Under the pieces are notes generated by a model, which was not told where the DNA came from, ran no database searches, and worked only from the letters and a program-made list of their open reading frames with translations. Source: Leptospirales bacterium (lineage in GTDB: Bacteria; Spirochaetota; Leptospiria; Leptospirales; Leptonemataceae). From it: 64,000 nucleotides of DNA. Position numbers and translations under genes: made by a program. Shown in pieces: positions 53,479 through 62,110 of this stretch (its first letter is position 1; every line of letters starts with the position of its first letter). The stretch is from the NCBI GenBank assembly GCA_016788865.1, contig JAEUSB010000033.1:40922-104921 (forward strand). The letters run 5' to 3'.

Positions 53479-54198
53479 TCAATTAAGAAAGATACCCCAG
53501 ATGCGATACTGAATCTGCACCCAAACGGTATAAGCGCTGACCCCCAGCATGGCCGCAACACGCGGGATGAAGGGGTTCTTCTGACGGACGAGCCAATCGT
53601 AAGCGCCAGACCACAGACCAAAGAAGCCAACCAGGCAGGCGAACTGCGCAATGGTGAGGAGCTGGTGAAAGTAGCCCAGGGCCAGTGCACACACGCAGCC
53701 AACCTGAAATGCTTCGGCGGGTAAACGGCGAAACAGACGCTCGTACCAGGCACCGGGACGATTCTCAGCAGCCCGCTTCTTTCTCAGGAATTTCTGGAAG
53801 CGGCTGACTCGGGGAATTCGAACCAGGCGCGCCGGCCGACTCGATCCAGCTGGCGCTGTGGTCGGAATGCCATAATTGCCTCCGATCGTGCGTCTGAGCA
53901 TTGCATCGGGAATGGCGCCAATCAGGTGACGAAATGGAAACATTCGCGCCGTCAGTTCCATTGGCCGACCGACCGTAATGTCGCGTTCCTGCAGGATAGT
54001 CCCGGACTTGATCACGCAGGCGTATTGACGCCCCCCTTCGCGTGCAATCGTGAGTTGGATCCGCACCATCTGGCGCGCATGATTAGAATCGATAACGATC
54101 TGGTCTTCTTCCGGCGTTACAGTGTAGTATGTCTTGTGAAATCCATCGCGATCGGATGGCTTCACCTTCCAGAGGGGGAGTTGAAGAGATTCAGTCAT
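53479..54198 (-). CDS. Uncharacterised membrane protein with soluble N-terminal domain
   Basis: Not recognised; 239 aa. The N-terminal 90 residues are beta-rich and soluble (TPEEDQIVIDSNHARQMVRI, RDITVGRPMELTARMFPFRH). A Pro/Arg-rich linker follows, then two or three TM helices (VGCVCALALGYFHQLLTIAQ, ACLVGFFGLWSGAYDW, AAMLGVSAYTVWV). ATG at 54198 is chosen because GAAGGG precedes it at about nine bases; the alternative is 54207. It lies upstream of cheW on the same strand. Confidence 0.6.
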   Translation of the reverse strand: MTESLQLPLWKVKPSDRDGFHKTYYTVTPEEDQIVIDSNHARQMVRIQLTIAREGGRQYACVIKSGTILQERDITVGRPMELTARMFPFRHLIGAIPDAMLRRTIGGNYGIPTTAPAGSSRPARLVRIPRVSRFQKFLRKKRAAENRPGAWYERLFRRLPAEAFQVGCVCALALGYFHQLLTIAQFACLVGFFGLWSGAYDWLVRQKNPFIPRVAAMLGVSAYTVWVQIQYRIWGIFLN

Positions 54199-54314
54199 TG
54201 GACCCATCCCTTCGATTTACGGCCATTTCGCGCCGGGCCATGCGCATTTTTGTGCCACCCGGACTCTCGCCGGAGACCGAAAAATCCGGACCGGGAGGCC
54301 GTTCGCGTTAAAGG

Positions 54315-54980
54315 CTATTTCTTGCGAAAGACCAGATGCGCTGCATTCTCAGAAGGAGTATATTTGGAGCATTCATATCCAAGCGCCGGAAGATTGAGCC
54401 CGGCAAAGAGTGGCTCACCTGCGCCCAGTACAACCGGTGCAAGGGCAAGATGCATTTCATCAATGAGTTTCGCAGTCAGATACTGCCGTATCGTACTGGC
54501 ACCTCCTCCAATCCGGATGTCTTTCCCCTTTGCTGCGGCTTTCGCCTTCTTCAGAGCTGATTCGATTCCATCCGTGACAAAATGAAAAACAGTTCCGCCT
54601 TTCATTTCAATGGATTTCCGGGGATGATGCGTTAACACAAATACGTCGGAATGATAGGGCGGAGTTTCTCCCCACCACCCCTCCCAGGACTCATCCGCTT
54701 TCCATGCTCCGCGAATGGGGCCAAACATATTTCGCCCCAGTATCCAGGGGCCAATGTTTTCAAATCCCTTTGAAGCAAAATCATTGTCTACGCCCGTCGT
54801 TCCTTCACCAGGCGCGCTGCCAGTCATTTCACTGTGCATGGCCTGAAATGTTTTTGTGGGTAACACCCAGGCATGCAGGGCCATGCCGCCCACACCCATA
54901 GGGTTTTCCAGACTCTGGTCTGGCCCTGCGGCAAATCCGTCCATAGACACAGAATAGCAGAGAACTTTCACTTTACTCAT
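54315..54980 (-). CDS. RibD C-terminal / dihydrofolate reductase-like protein
   Basis: A 221-aa Rossmann-like reductase domain. VLCYSVSMDGFAAGPDQSLENP is the standard N-terminus, ILGRNMFGPIRGAW the cofactor segment, VFVLTHHPRKSIEMKGGTVFHFV the middle, and DIRIGGGASTIRQYL the NADPH-binding glycine motif. Stand-alone members are of unknown substrate and are often annotated as dihydrofolate reductase family proteins. It is divergent from the small membrane protein gene. Confidence 0.92.
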   Translation of the reverse strand: MSKVKVLCYSVSMDGFAAGPDQSLENPMGVGGMALHAWVLPTKTFQAMHSEMTGSAPGEGTTGVDNDFASKGFENIGPWILGRNMFGPIRGAWKADESWEGWWGETPPYHSDVFVLTHHPRKSIEMKGGTVFHFVTDGIESALKKAKAAAKGKDIRIGGGASTIRQYLTAKLIDEMHLALAPVVLGAGEPLFAGLNLPALGYECSKYTPSENAAHLVFRKK

Positions 54981-54998
54981 TCGATCGATCCTGATGCA

Positions 54999-55361
54999 TT
55001 GCTCACTGACGCCTTTTTCAAGTCATTCAAAAGAAAAGAAGCGTTTTCACCGGGGCATTTGAAGAACTCTCCGCACATTCTGAATACATCGGCCAACCTG
55101 GCCGGAATATGCTTTCTGGTATTCAGCTCAGTAAATGCCCTGGGTATCGGCCACAAGAGTTTCTTTGATGAAATTACTGCCATCGCCATGTTTCTTTTTG
55201 TTTTGAGCAGTCTGTTATCGTTTCTTTCCCTTCGCGCAGGCTCGGACGAAAGGGCGAGTTCCTTTGAAAAGACTGCCGACTTGATATTCTTTACTGGCCT
55301 GATGATACTGATGGGACTTACCGTTTTTATAGTGATAAGTGGTTTTGTAAGTTTCACCTGA
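54999..55361 (+). CDS. Small uncharacterised membrane protein, about 120 aa
   Basis: Not recognised. After a polar start (FFKSFKRKEAFSPGHLKNS) it has three hydrophobic helices (LAGICFLVFSSVNALGIG, AIAMFLFVLSSLLSFLSL and FFTGLMILMGLTVFIVISG). The frame is open far upstream, but that part lies inside the divergent reductase gene; TTG at 54999 is the first reasonable start outside it. There is no good ribosome binding site, so the exact start is uncertain. Confidence 0.5.
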   Translation: MLTDAFFKSFKRKEAFSPGHLKNSPHILNTSANLAGICFLVFSSVNALGIGHKSFFDEITAIAMFLFVLSSLLSFLSLRAGSDERASSFEKTADLIFFTGLMILMGLTVFIVISGFVSFT

Positions 55362-55460
55362 CGGCAGTAGTATTTGTAAATGCAATGTGCCGGACAAAGA
55401 ACCAGTTTCGTGATCTCTCAAGCAATACGGCAATGTCGGAGCCGAAGGTGAACTGCCGTT

Positions 55461-56099
55461 ATGCGACAAAGTAAGAGACTCCTTGCCTTCGTGCTAATAC
55501 TGTGCGTATTTTCCTCCTGCCTGGCAGGTACCCTCAGACTCGCAGCCGACCATGTTTCAAAAAGAGAACCGCTTGATCACCGCTGTGCAAATTACTCGCG
55601 CGGGATTGGACGTGCAAATCCAATGGAGGATTGGCCGGCAGGCCTTTTCATTGGCACAGCCATCACCGCCATCACCGCTGACCTTGGAATACTGTATCTG
55701 CTTGCAAAAGCGAATCCGTGGTACGCCTTCGGCTACCTGGTCATAGGTTATCCACTTGCAGCGTCAGAAAGGTTTGGACCGATCCCAATCGGGGGTTGGT
55801 GTGGCTCTCCCGAGAACCCGGTTTCCGGTTCACCGGACTACTTCTATTACACAATGCCGCGCGGCAATGATCCGGAACCGTGCCTGATTGATAAGGCAAC
55901 GCAGGAGTCAATTCTCATCTCGATGCTGCCGCGTCCTCGGAACTTCAAAGATTCGGATCAGCTTCAAGCGCTGATCAAACAGCGTGGGATCGAATTTTCA
56001 ACGTATCTCAATGCTGACTCCGGGTATTCATGCGTGATAAGCCTGAAAGTCCCCGGGGGCGAAGCCGCGCTCAAACAAATGCAAGTCCCGGCACCATAG
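55461..56099 (+). CDS. Uncharacterised lipoprotein, 212 aa
   Basis: Not recognised. A spirochaete-style lipoprotein signal is clear: RLLAFVLILCVFSSC then LAG, with the acylated Cys near residue 20. Downstream is a hydrophobic region (GLFIGTAITAITADLGILYLLA and FGYLVIGYPLA), followed by a polar part with several Cys (GGWCGSPEN, PEPCLIDK, GYSCVIS). It is followed after 52 bases by the bactofilin gene on the same strand. Confidence 0.65.
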   Translation: MRQSKRLLAFVLILCVFSSCLAGTLRLAADHVSKREPLDHRCANYSRGIGRANPMEDWPAGLFIGTAITAITADLGILYLLAKANPWYAFGYLVIGYPLAASERFGPIPIGGWCGSPENPVSGSPDYFYYTMPRGNDPEPCLIDKATQESILISMLPRPRNFKDSDQLQALIKQRGIEFSTYLNADSGYSCVISLKVPGGEAALKQMQVPAP

Positions 56100-56151
56100 T
56101 CGGGCGAGGCATTTGGTGCCTCATATTTTTCCCTTGACCAGAGGCCACGGC

Positions 56152-56484
56152 ATGCGTTCCAGAGATATGCAGGACATAGACACGATTCTCGGCGAAGACA
56201 TCCAGTTTCGCGGCAGACTGCAGTTCAAAAAGAACCTCAAGATATCCGGCAATTTCCGCGGCAAGATTCAGACCGCAGGCCACCTCATTGTTGGCGCCGG
56301 AGCACATGTAGAAGCGGACGTTGAAGCTGCATTCATTACCGTTGAAGGTGAACTGAAAGGAAGCCTGCAAGCAGGAAAGAAGCTCGAGATCAAGAAGAGC
56401 GCAAAGCTAGTGGGCGATGTTCGCACCGCTGACCTGCAAATAGAGCCAGGCTCCCATTTTACCGGCAGCTGTATCATGGATTGA
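56152..56484 (+). CDS. Bactofilin (polymer-forming cytoskeletal protein)
   Basis: A 110-aa bactofilin: a short N-terminal region, then a right-handed beta-helix with repeated hydrophobic ladder (QFRGRLQFKKNLKISGNFRG, AGHLIVGAGAHVEADVE, TVEGELKGSLQAGKKLEI). Bactofilins polymerise without nucleotide at the membrane and help shape the cell or position enzymes. AGAGG lies about seven bases before ATG 56152; earlier in-frame start 56113 lacks this. It lies in front of the DsbA-like lipoprotein gene after a 234-base gap that holds no evident gene. Confidence 0.9.
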   Translation: MRSRDMQDIDTILGEDIQFRGRLQFKKNLKISGNFRGKIQTAGHLIVGAGAHVEADVEAAFITVEGELKGSLQAGKKLEIKKSAKLVGDVRTADLQIEPGSHFTGSCIMD

Positions 56485-56718
56485 TTGCCATCGGCCACCC
56501 CATCCTGTGGCAAGATAGACTTCGGGAAGAAGGGATTCAGATCAACAACGCTCCTTAGCATTCTGGCTTGTCACGCTTCCCGCCTGGCTCCTCAAGGCGC
56601 TCAATTTCATGCGAAAAATACTTTCCCCCCTCAGAAGGGCGCAGAGTCTAACCTGACACCGGGTTTTATGAGCGTTCGGCCATGCTCCGGTTCGATTATT
56701 TGTAGCATGAGGGATTCA

Positions 56719-57708
56719 ATGAATAAACCGCTAATCGCAATTGCGATACTTTCCGTCCTGGCACTTGGCTGTAAGCCGGATGGGGCATGGGTTTCCGTAG
56801 ACGGAAGTAAACTCACCGAACGAGACATCGAAAAAGAGATGCCAGAAGAATACAAACGGATGCGCGAGCAGTACAATAGTCAGATACGCGAAATCCTCGA
56901 ACAACTAGCAGTAAAAAAGATGATGGAACTTGCAGCAAAAAAGGAAGGGGTGGATGTGGAAAGTTACTCCCGCTCCCTGATGGAGAAGGCTCCCGCTCCC
57001 ACAGACATGGAAGTTGCTGCTTTTTATGAGCAAATCAAACGTAGCGGACAGACAAACGGCCAGAGTCTTCCGGAGCTGCGCGGCCGAATCCAACAGCATC
57101 TGCGTGAACAAGCCGGGCGCGACATGGTCCAGGCTCAAATCGGCAAACTGAAGAAAACCTACAATTATACCTATGACTACACCCGGGTAAAAGTGGAGAC
57201 AGCTGGCTTCCCGGATCGTGGAAACCCACAGGCCAAAGTTACAATTGTTGAATATTCCGATTTTGAATGCCCGTTCTGCATCCGTGTCCAACCGACCACC
57301 GCTAAGATCCGTGAAAAGTATGGTGATAAGGTCCGCTGGGTGTTTAAGGACTTTCCACTGAGCTTTCATCCAAACGCGATGACCATGCATATTGGCGCCA
57401 GATGCGTTTACCGTGTGAATAAGAATGGCTACTGGAAGTTCTTCGACACAATGTTCGGTCACGACAGGCCAGCCGACGTAATAACCAAAGAAGGGACGGC
57501 CAAAGTAGCTGCGCAGGCGGGTACAGACATGGCACAATACCAGAGTTGCGTCTCAGATCCGGCTGTTGTGAAGGAAATCCAGGATGCGCAAAAATCTGGC
57601 GAAGCCGTTGGCGTTTCCGGTACACCTGCATTCTTTATCAATGGCAGAATGCTCTCTGGCGCGCAGCCGCAGGCAGCATTTGAGCAAATCATCGACGAAG
57701 AGCTATGA
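56719..57708 (+). CDS. DsbA-like thioredoxin-fold lipoprotein with SurA-like N-terminal part
   Basis: A 329-aa lipoprotein: MNKPLIAIAILSVLALGC is the signal with lipobox LALGC. Residues 25-150 resemble the SurA/PpiC N-terminal chaperone helices (WVSVDGSKLTERDIEKEMPE, EQLAVKKMMELAAKKEGVD). Then a DsbA/thioredoxin-4 domain follows, with the CPFC active site in SDFECPFCIRVQP and the cis-Pro in GVSGTPAFFINGR. It is probably a periplasmic thiol oxidoreductase. GAGGG precedes ATG 56719, which decides the start over ATG 56707. The stop overlaps DUF2752 by ATGA. Confidence 0.9.
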   Translation: MNKPLIAIAILSVLALGCKPDGAWVSVDGSKLTERDIEKEMPEEYKRMREQYNSQIREILEQLAVKKMMELAAKKEGVDVESYSRSLMEKAPAPTDMEVAAFYEQIKRSGQTNGQSLPELRGRIQQHLREQAGRDMVQAQIGKLKKTYNYTYDYTRVKVETAGFPDRGNPQAKVTIVEYSDFECPFCIRVQPTTAKIREKYGDKVRWVFKDFPLSFHPNAMTMHIGARCVYRVNKNGYWKFFDTMFGHDRPADVITKEGTAKVAAQAGTDMAQYQSCVSDPAVVKEIQDAQKSGEAVGVSGTPAFFINGRMLSGAQPQAAFEQIIDEEL

Positions 57709-58091
57709 AACCAAACCCGGGCGAATGGAAACTCACGGCTATTGCCGCGGGCACACTGGCAATCAGCGTGGCCGTTCCGCTCGGGAACTTGCCGGAAGTG
57801 ATCCTCTGTCCGTTTCGCCAGGTCACGGGTCTTCCGTGTCCCGGTTGCGGCCTGACCCGCGGATTCGTATGCATTGGCCACGGACAGATTGGCCAGGCTA
57901 TCGAATTCAATCCATTCGCGCTTCCGCTATTCGCGCTAACAGCGTTTCAAGTCATTGGGTTTCTAATTGAGCTGGGTACTGGTTGGAATCCGGCCCGACT
58001 CGTCAGGCAGAGCCGATTCTTTGCGCCGGGCCTTGTTACCATGGCCGCTATGATGTTTGCTTTTAATATCTTTAGAATCGTAAGAATGTGA
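57705..58091 (+). CDS. DUF2752 membrane protein
   Basis: A 128-aa protein with three TM helices and the DUF2752 signature CPFRQVTGLPCPGCGLTRGFVCIGHGQIGQAI, with a Cys-rich loop (PCPGCG) after the first helix. The family is uncharacterised; coupling to a DsbA-like lipoprotein by ATGA suggests that its Cys pair exchanges electrons with that oxidoreductase. This is inference from adjacency. A hairpin overlapping the stop (58090-58111) may end the transcript. Confidence 0.87.
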   Translation: MKPNPGEWKLTAIAAGTLAISVAVPLGNLPEVILCPFRQVTGLPCPGCGLTRGFVCIGHGQIGQAIEFNPFALPLFALTAFQVIGFLIELGTGWNPARLVRQSRFFAPGLVTMAAMMFAFNIFRIVRM

Positions 58092-58111
58092 AGCGGGCTT
58101 CCACCCGCTTC
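58090..58111 (+). terminator. Hairpin at the end of the DsbA-DUF2752 unit
   Basis: GAAGCGGG and CCCGCTTC pair exactly over a six-base loop, overlapping the TGA of the DUF2752 gene. No T-run follows, so intrinsic termination is weak at best. Confidence 0.4.
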
Positions 58112-58125
58112 AAGGCTAATAAGAA

Positions 58126-58350
58126 TTAGTTATTTTTGATTAGAGGACGGCCTTCTGCGTCTTTGTAAGAACCAGTGATGATTGTAATCAGGTCATACAG
58201 AGACCACAGACCGCATCCACCCAGCGTAAGTAGCTGTGCGATTGCTGAGCCTTTGTATCCTGTATAGAAGCGATGAACGCCCAGTGAACCCAGGAAAAGT
58301 GCCAGCAAGAGTGTGGTCATCCATTCTCTTTGTGGTGTTGAATCTGCCAT
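58126..58350 (-). CDS. TM2-domain protein
   Basis: A 74-aa membrane protein with the TM2 pattern: LLALFLGSLGVHRFYTGYKGSAIAQLLTLGG followed by LWSLYDLITIITGSYKDAEGRPL. TM2 proteins have two helices joined by a short loop and are of unknown function, often adjacent to other small membrane proteins, as here. Confidence 0.93.
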   Translation of the reverse strand: MADSTPQREWMTTLLLALFLGSLGVHRFYTGYKGSAIAQLLTLGGCGLWSLYDLITIITGSYKDAEGRPLIKNN

Positions 58351-58446
58351 TTGTTTGTAACTCCATGTGTGCTGCAGCTTATGCTGCGCAGGAGGAGTCA
58401 GAAATGTTGGTGTGTTAAAGTCAAACGAAAATCTGCGAAAGATGCA

Positions 58447-58472
58447 TTAGCCCGGCCGTTTCGCCGGGCTAA
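58447..58472 (-). terminator. Strong hairpin after the 58482 membrane gene
   Basis: TTAGCCCGGC and GCCGGGCTAA are perfect 10-base arms around a six-base loop, 10 bases after the stop of the minus-strand gene at 58482. The downstream minus-strand sequence is moderately T-rich (TTTCGCAGATTTTCG), so it probably ends that transcript. Confidence 0.6.
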
Positions 58473-58481
58473 TCCTAAGAA

Positions 58482-58751
58482 TCAGGATCCGGCTGCGCTT
58501 GCGCCGATTGCGTTAGCGATGATGTTCAGAAGAATGGAAACAACGATTGCCCCAGTCCACGCCATCATAAGGTTTTTGCTAACTTTTTCAGGTTGGTTTT
58601 GCCAGCCCCATACGAGAGCGTACAGTCCGCAGATCAGACCGATAATCCCCTTGCCGACACTTTCGCCGAACATCTTGATCAGTACCATAATCCAGCATAC
58701 GAGCGACACGAGGCCGACGATACCAGTGAGCACCATAATGACCATTGCCAT
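58482..58751 (-). CDS. Small polytopic membrane protein, 89 aa
   Basis: Not recognised by family. There are three hydrophobic helices (MVLTGIVGLVSLVCWIMVLI, IGLICGLYALVWGW and MAWTGAIVVSILLNIIAN) with short loops and no charged domain. GGAGG lies about nine bases before the ATG, so translation is well supported. It sits upstream of the TM2 gene on the same strand, separated by a strong terminator-like hairpin, so the two are probably separate transcripts. Confidence 0.75.
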   Translation of the reverse strand: MAMVIMVLTGIVGLVSLVCWIMVLIKMFGESVGKGIIGLICGLYALVWGWQNQPEKVSKNLMMAWTGAIVVSILLNIIANAIGASAAGS

Positions 58752-58935
58752 ATTTTTTTCCTCCGAACTTTCGCGGGACCTTGCTGGTCATTTCCGCGTA
58801 TTCGCAATCGTGGATCAGACCTCCTTGGCCTAATGAGTCAATTTCTTTTTTTGTATCACGAAAAAATGACGCGCCGTTAGCCAGCGCCTGGCCGGTTTTA
58901 GCTTGCCGCCTGGTTTTCAGTGCGTGAATTCGCTT

Positions 58936-60429
58936 ATGGCAAAAGACTTCATAATCTCCATTGATCAGGGCACCACCGGTTCGCGCGTCTTCTGTTTTGA
59001 TACCACGGGCAAGGTAGTATCGAGCGCCTACCGCGAGTTCACGCAGCATTTTCCAAAACCAGGGTGGGTTGAGCACGATGCAACGGAGATATGGACGGGT
59101 GTATGCTCTCTACTGGCTGAAGCACTGAGCAAAGGCGGCCTGGACGCCCGGAATGCCGCCGGGATCGCTATTACCAACCAGCGCGAAACAACGCTTATCT
59201 GGGACAAGAAGACCGGCGAACCTGTGCACCGCGCCATCGTCTGGCAATGCCGGCGGACAGCAGACTATTGCGAAGAGCTGAAAAAGAAGAACCTGGCCGA
59301 TCTGGTGCGCAAGAAGACCGGCCTTGTAATTGATGCCTATTTCTCCGGCACAAAGATCCGGTGGATGCTTGAGAATGTGGCCGGTGCCAGGACAAGGGCT
59401 GAAAAGGGCGAACTCATGGCCGGGACAATTGATACCTGGCTCCTATACAAACTCACCGGCGAATGGAAGACCGATTACACAAATGCCTCGCGCACCCTGC
59501 TCTACAACATCGAGACCAAGCAATGGGACGACGAACTTTGCAAAATTCTTAACGTTCCCAGGAGCCTGCTGCCTGAAGTCCAGGCCAGCAGGAGCAAATT
59601 TGGAACCACGCGAAACGTTCAGGGGCTGATCGATGGGATCCCTGTGCTTGCCATTGCGGGTGATCAGCAAGCTGCATTGTTTGGACAGCTCTGCGTGAAG
59701 CCTGGCCAGGCCAAGAACACATACGGGACAGGATGCTTCCTTCTATTTCAAACCGGTTCAAAGTACATTATTAGCAAGTCAGGTCTGCTAACGACCCTGG
59801 CATGCGACGAGAAAGGCGGAGTGTCCTATGCTCTTGAGGGGTCCGTGTTCATTGGCGGTGCTGTGATCCAGTGGCTGCGTGACTTCATGAAGTTCTTTGC
59901 AAGCGCTCGCGAAACAGAAGACATGATCAAGAATATTCGGGATGATGAAGACGATGTGGTTTTTGTTCCCGCATTTGCCGGGCTCGGCGCGCCACACTGG
60001 GATATGCAAGCCCGCGGCGCAGTATTTGGCTTAACGCGCGATACAGATCCGGCGCGCATGACCCGCGCCGCATTAAAATCCATCGCATTTCAATCGCATG
60101 ACCTTGTGCGCGCTATGGAAAAGGACACTGGCGAAAAACTTCCGTCGCTGCGGGTAGATGGTGGCGCAACAGCCAATCACTATCTAATGCAATTTCAATC
60201 GGATATACTGAATGTTCCGGTTGAGCGTCCCCAGAATGCGGATACCACGGCGCTGGGAGTTGCATACCTGGCCGGCATGGAAGCGGGTATATGGAAGGAT
60301 GCGGAGGCTCTGCTCAAACTCCAAGAGAATCGGACTTTCTTCAGGCCTTCCATGAGCCAGGAGAGACGCGACCGAGAGCTCCGGCTCTGGAGCAAGGGTG
60401 TGGAGCGCGTGAAGAACTGGTCCGAGTAA
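58936..60429 (+). CDS. glpK: Glycerol kinase GlpK
   Basis: GlpK phosphorylates glycerol to sn-glycerol-3-phosphate for lipid synthesis or catabolism. The 497-aa protein has the FGGY kinase pattern: ISIDQGTTGSRVFCFD, WVEHDATEIWTGV, ITNQRETTLIWDKKTGEPVHRAIVWQCRRT, the C-terminal FVPAFAGLGAPHWDMQARG and LRVDGGATANHYLMQFQ. No glpF, glpD or regulator is adjacent. The ATG at 58936 is chosen because MAKDFIISIDQGT is the usual start; the frame continues upstream to 58903. Confidence 0.96.
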   Translation: MAKDFIISIDQGTTGSRVFCFDTTGKVVSSAYREFTQHFPKPGWVEHDATEIWTGVCSLLAEALSKGGLDARNAAGIAITNQRETTLIWDKKTGEPVHRAIVWQCRRTADYCEELKKKNLADLVRKKTGLVIDAYFSGTKIRWMLENVAGARTRAEKGELMAGTIDTWLLYKLTGEWKTDYTNASRTLLYNIETKQWDDELCKILNVPRSLLPEVQASRSKFGTTRNVQGLIDGIPVLAIAGDQQAALFGQLCVKPGQAKNTYGTGCFLLFQTGSKYIISKSGLLTTLACDEKGGVSYALEGSVFIGGAVIQWLRDFMKFFASARETEDMIKNIRDDEDDVVFVPAFAGLGAPHWDMQARGAVFGLTRDTDPARMTRAALKSIAFQSHDLVRAMEKDTGEKLPSLRVDGGATANHYLMQFQSDILNVPVERPQNADTTALGVAYLAGMEAGIWKDAEALLKLQENRTFFRPSMSQERRDRELRLWSKGVERVKNWSE

Positions 60430-60467
60430 GCGCTTAGCGCAGACGATTTAGGCGCACACGGCGGCAC

Positions 60468-60866
60468 ATGACCATCATCAAACGCATCCCCTTCCGATTC
60501 GCGGTGAACCTCATGCTTGCGATGCTTTCTCTGGTTGTGGTCTTCCATTTGCTGGTGCTGATCGAATTGATTCCCTACTCAATCGTATGGGGTGGTAGAA
60601 TCCAGGATCCTCTTCAAATGCGGACAATGGAAGCAGTCTCGCTGACTGTGAACCTGATCATGATCGCAGCCATTGCGGTAAAAGGCCTGGGCCTGCGTGT
60701 ATCGCTTTCTCCAACGCTGATTGCTATCGTTCTCTGGCTAATGGTGGCAATCTTCGCACTCAACACAATTGGAAATCTTTTTGCAGCAAGCAGGCTTGAG
60801 ACGATTCTTTTTACACCGCTAACCCTTATCGCAGCCGTGCTTTGCTTTCGAATTGCAGTTGAATAA
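60468..60866 (+). CDS. Uncharacterised membrane protein, 132 aa
   Basis: Not recognised. Four hydrophobic helices are visible (FAVNLMLAMLSLVVVFHLLVLIELI, AVSLTVNLIMIAAIAVKGL, IAIVLWLMVAIFALNTIGNLF and FTPLTLIAAVLCFRIAVE) with small loops. It follows glpK by 38 bases on the same strand and may be cotranscribed, but no function can be read from the chain. Confidence 0.65.
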   Translation: MTIIKRIPFRFAVNLMLAMLSLVVVFHLLVLIELIPYSIVWGGRIQDPLQMRTMEAVSLTVNLIMIAAIAVKGLGLRVSLSPTLIAIVLWLMVAIFALNTIGNLFAASRLETILFTPLTLIAAVLCFRIAVE

Positions 60867-60889
60867 CACACCTGTTGACATCGATCAAC

Positions 60890-60920
60890 GGCGAGAATGC
60901 GAATAGCTCTCATTCGCGCC
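60890..60920. promoter_or_regulatory. Inverted repeat in front of the b561-like gene
   Basis: GGCGAGAATG and CATTCGCGCC pair with a single mismatch around an 11-base loop. TTGACA (60875-60880), a consensus -35 hexamer, lies ten bases upstream. It could be an operator or the 60468 gene's terminator; position alone cannot decide. Confidence 0.3.
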
Positions 60921-60992
60921 GACAAATGTATCGCAGACCAAAAGCTGCTTGTCCAATCGTAGCGCTGCCACCTTCGTTAAGGAGTGCGCCGA

Positions 60993-61550
60993 TTGATTTT
61001 CCCTTTTCTAATTGTGGTATCGCAACTCCAGGCAGCCCCTGCGGAGGGATCGCTGTCTACTCGAAGGGAAATGCTACAGTGGCACCAGATTGCCGGAATG
61101 GCTACCTGGGGTTTCTGGCTCGCGACCAATCTAGAAGGAGAGAAAGCGCTCCATTCGCTTCGCCGCACGGCCGAGCCCACCGCCAACACTTTGCTGCTCT
61201 TAAACACCCAGGAAAATTTGCTACTCTATCATACACTGATGAGCCGCTCTGAGTGGAAGGCCACCCGAGGCGGCGGTCACAGAGCCCTTGCCGGAGCAAC
61301 CGTGGGTGCGTACGCCCTTACCGGGGCCCTGTCGCTTCTCGCTCCCTCACGCGTACGCGAGACAGATGAATTCGATACCCTGAGCGCACACAAGCTTCTC
61401 GCCTTGCTTCACTTTGCAGCCCTTGCAAGCATGCCCTCGCTCGGGAAGCGAATCGAGCACGGTGGTCCGTCGGCAGCACGGAGCATGCAGCGAGCGGGCT
61501 GGGCCGGTTTTGGCGCGTTAAGGGTTTCCATCGCTGTCTTCTACTTCTAA
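60993..61550 (+). CDS. Exported four-helix membrane protein, cytochrome b561-like
   Basis: A 185-aa protein with an N-terminal signal (FPFLIVVSQLQAAPAEG) and helices carrying conserved-looking His (LQWHQIAGMATWGFWLAT, LLYHTLMSR, LSAHKLLALLHFAAL). Paired His in helices suggest b-type heme, as in cytochrome b561, but the family is not certain. AAGGAG eight bases before TTG 60993 decides the start. The YceI-family gene begins four bases after its stop; b561-YceI pairing is common and supports a quinone- or lipid-linked redox role. Confidence 0.6.
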   Translation: MIFPFLIVVSQLQAAPAEGSLSTRREMLQWHQIAGMATWGFWLATNLEGEKALHSLRRTAEPTANTLLLLNTQENLLLYHTLMSRSEWKATRGGGHRALAGATVGAYALTGALSLLAPSRVRETDEFDTLSAHKLLALLHFAALASMPSLGKRIEHGGPSAARSMQRAGWAGFGALRVSIAVFYF

Positions 61551-61554
61551 CGTT

Positions 61555-62097
61555 ATGAAACAAACAATTCGAATCTCCATCTTCCTGATCATCGCACTTT
61601 GCGCATCGCTTCAGCCGTTGCTCGCGCAACAAATCAGGCAAAAGACGGTCGGCTTTACGCTCAGCCATACCCTCAAATCCGTAAAGGGTACGTGCCAGAA
61701 AGTGGAGTTACAAGAGCTTTCAATCAAACAGGAAGGCCAAACATACACAAGCAATGCATTTCGCGTGATTGTGCCACTGGAAGGAATGACAACCGGCAAT
61801 CAGAACCGTGACTCCAACATGCTTGAGATCCTGGGTTACCCCGGCACTAAAGAAGTTATAGCCAGGATCAACCCGGTCACCGCACAGCCAGGGAAGAATC
61901 GCCTCCGCGGAACCATCCTTTTGAATGGGCAGGAGAAGCCGTTTGAGTCCGAGTTTGAACTGACAAAGAGTGAATCGGGAGTAACCATCACGGGGACCGC
62001 GCGGCTCCGCCTGAGTGACTTCAGCATTGCTCCGCCCAGGCTACTTCTCTTCAGTATCGATGATGAAATAGAAATAGCGTATAACGTTCAATTCTAA
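61555..62097 (+). CDS. YceI-family periplasmic lipid-binding protein
   Basis: A 180-aa secreted beta-barrel of the lipocalin-like YceI family. A signal peptide (IFLIIALCASLQPLLA) precedes QQIRQ. The mature chain has the typical FRVIVPLEGMTTGNQNRDSNMLEILGYP segment with the NxxRDxxM motif, then GTILLNGQEKPFESEFEL and the last strand DEIEIAYNVQF. YceI proteins bind polyisoprenoids or quinones in the periplasm. It is four bases from the b561-like gene, so the two form a unit. Confidence 0.88.
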   Translation: MKQTIRISIFLIIALCASLQPLLAQQIRQKTVGFTLSHTLKSVKGTCQKVELQELSIKQEGQTYTSNAFRVIVPLEGMTTGNQNRDSNMLEILGYPGTKEVIARINPVTAQPGKNRLRGTILLNGQEKPFESEFELTKSESGVTITGTARLRLSDFSIAPPRLLLFSIDDEIEIAYNVQF

Positions 62098-62110
62098 ATG
62101 CAACAACTCG

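Noticed and set aside
53926..54585. Plus-strand frame of 219 codons spanning two minus-strand genes
   Set aside because: It runs antisense through the 53479 membrane protein and the RibD-like gene; the protein has no recognisable pattern.
56905..57537. Minus-strand frame of 210 codons opposite the DsbA-like gene
   Set aside because: It lies entirely within a convincing lipoprotein/thioredoxin gene on the other strand, lacks a ribosome binding site and shows no domain.
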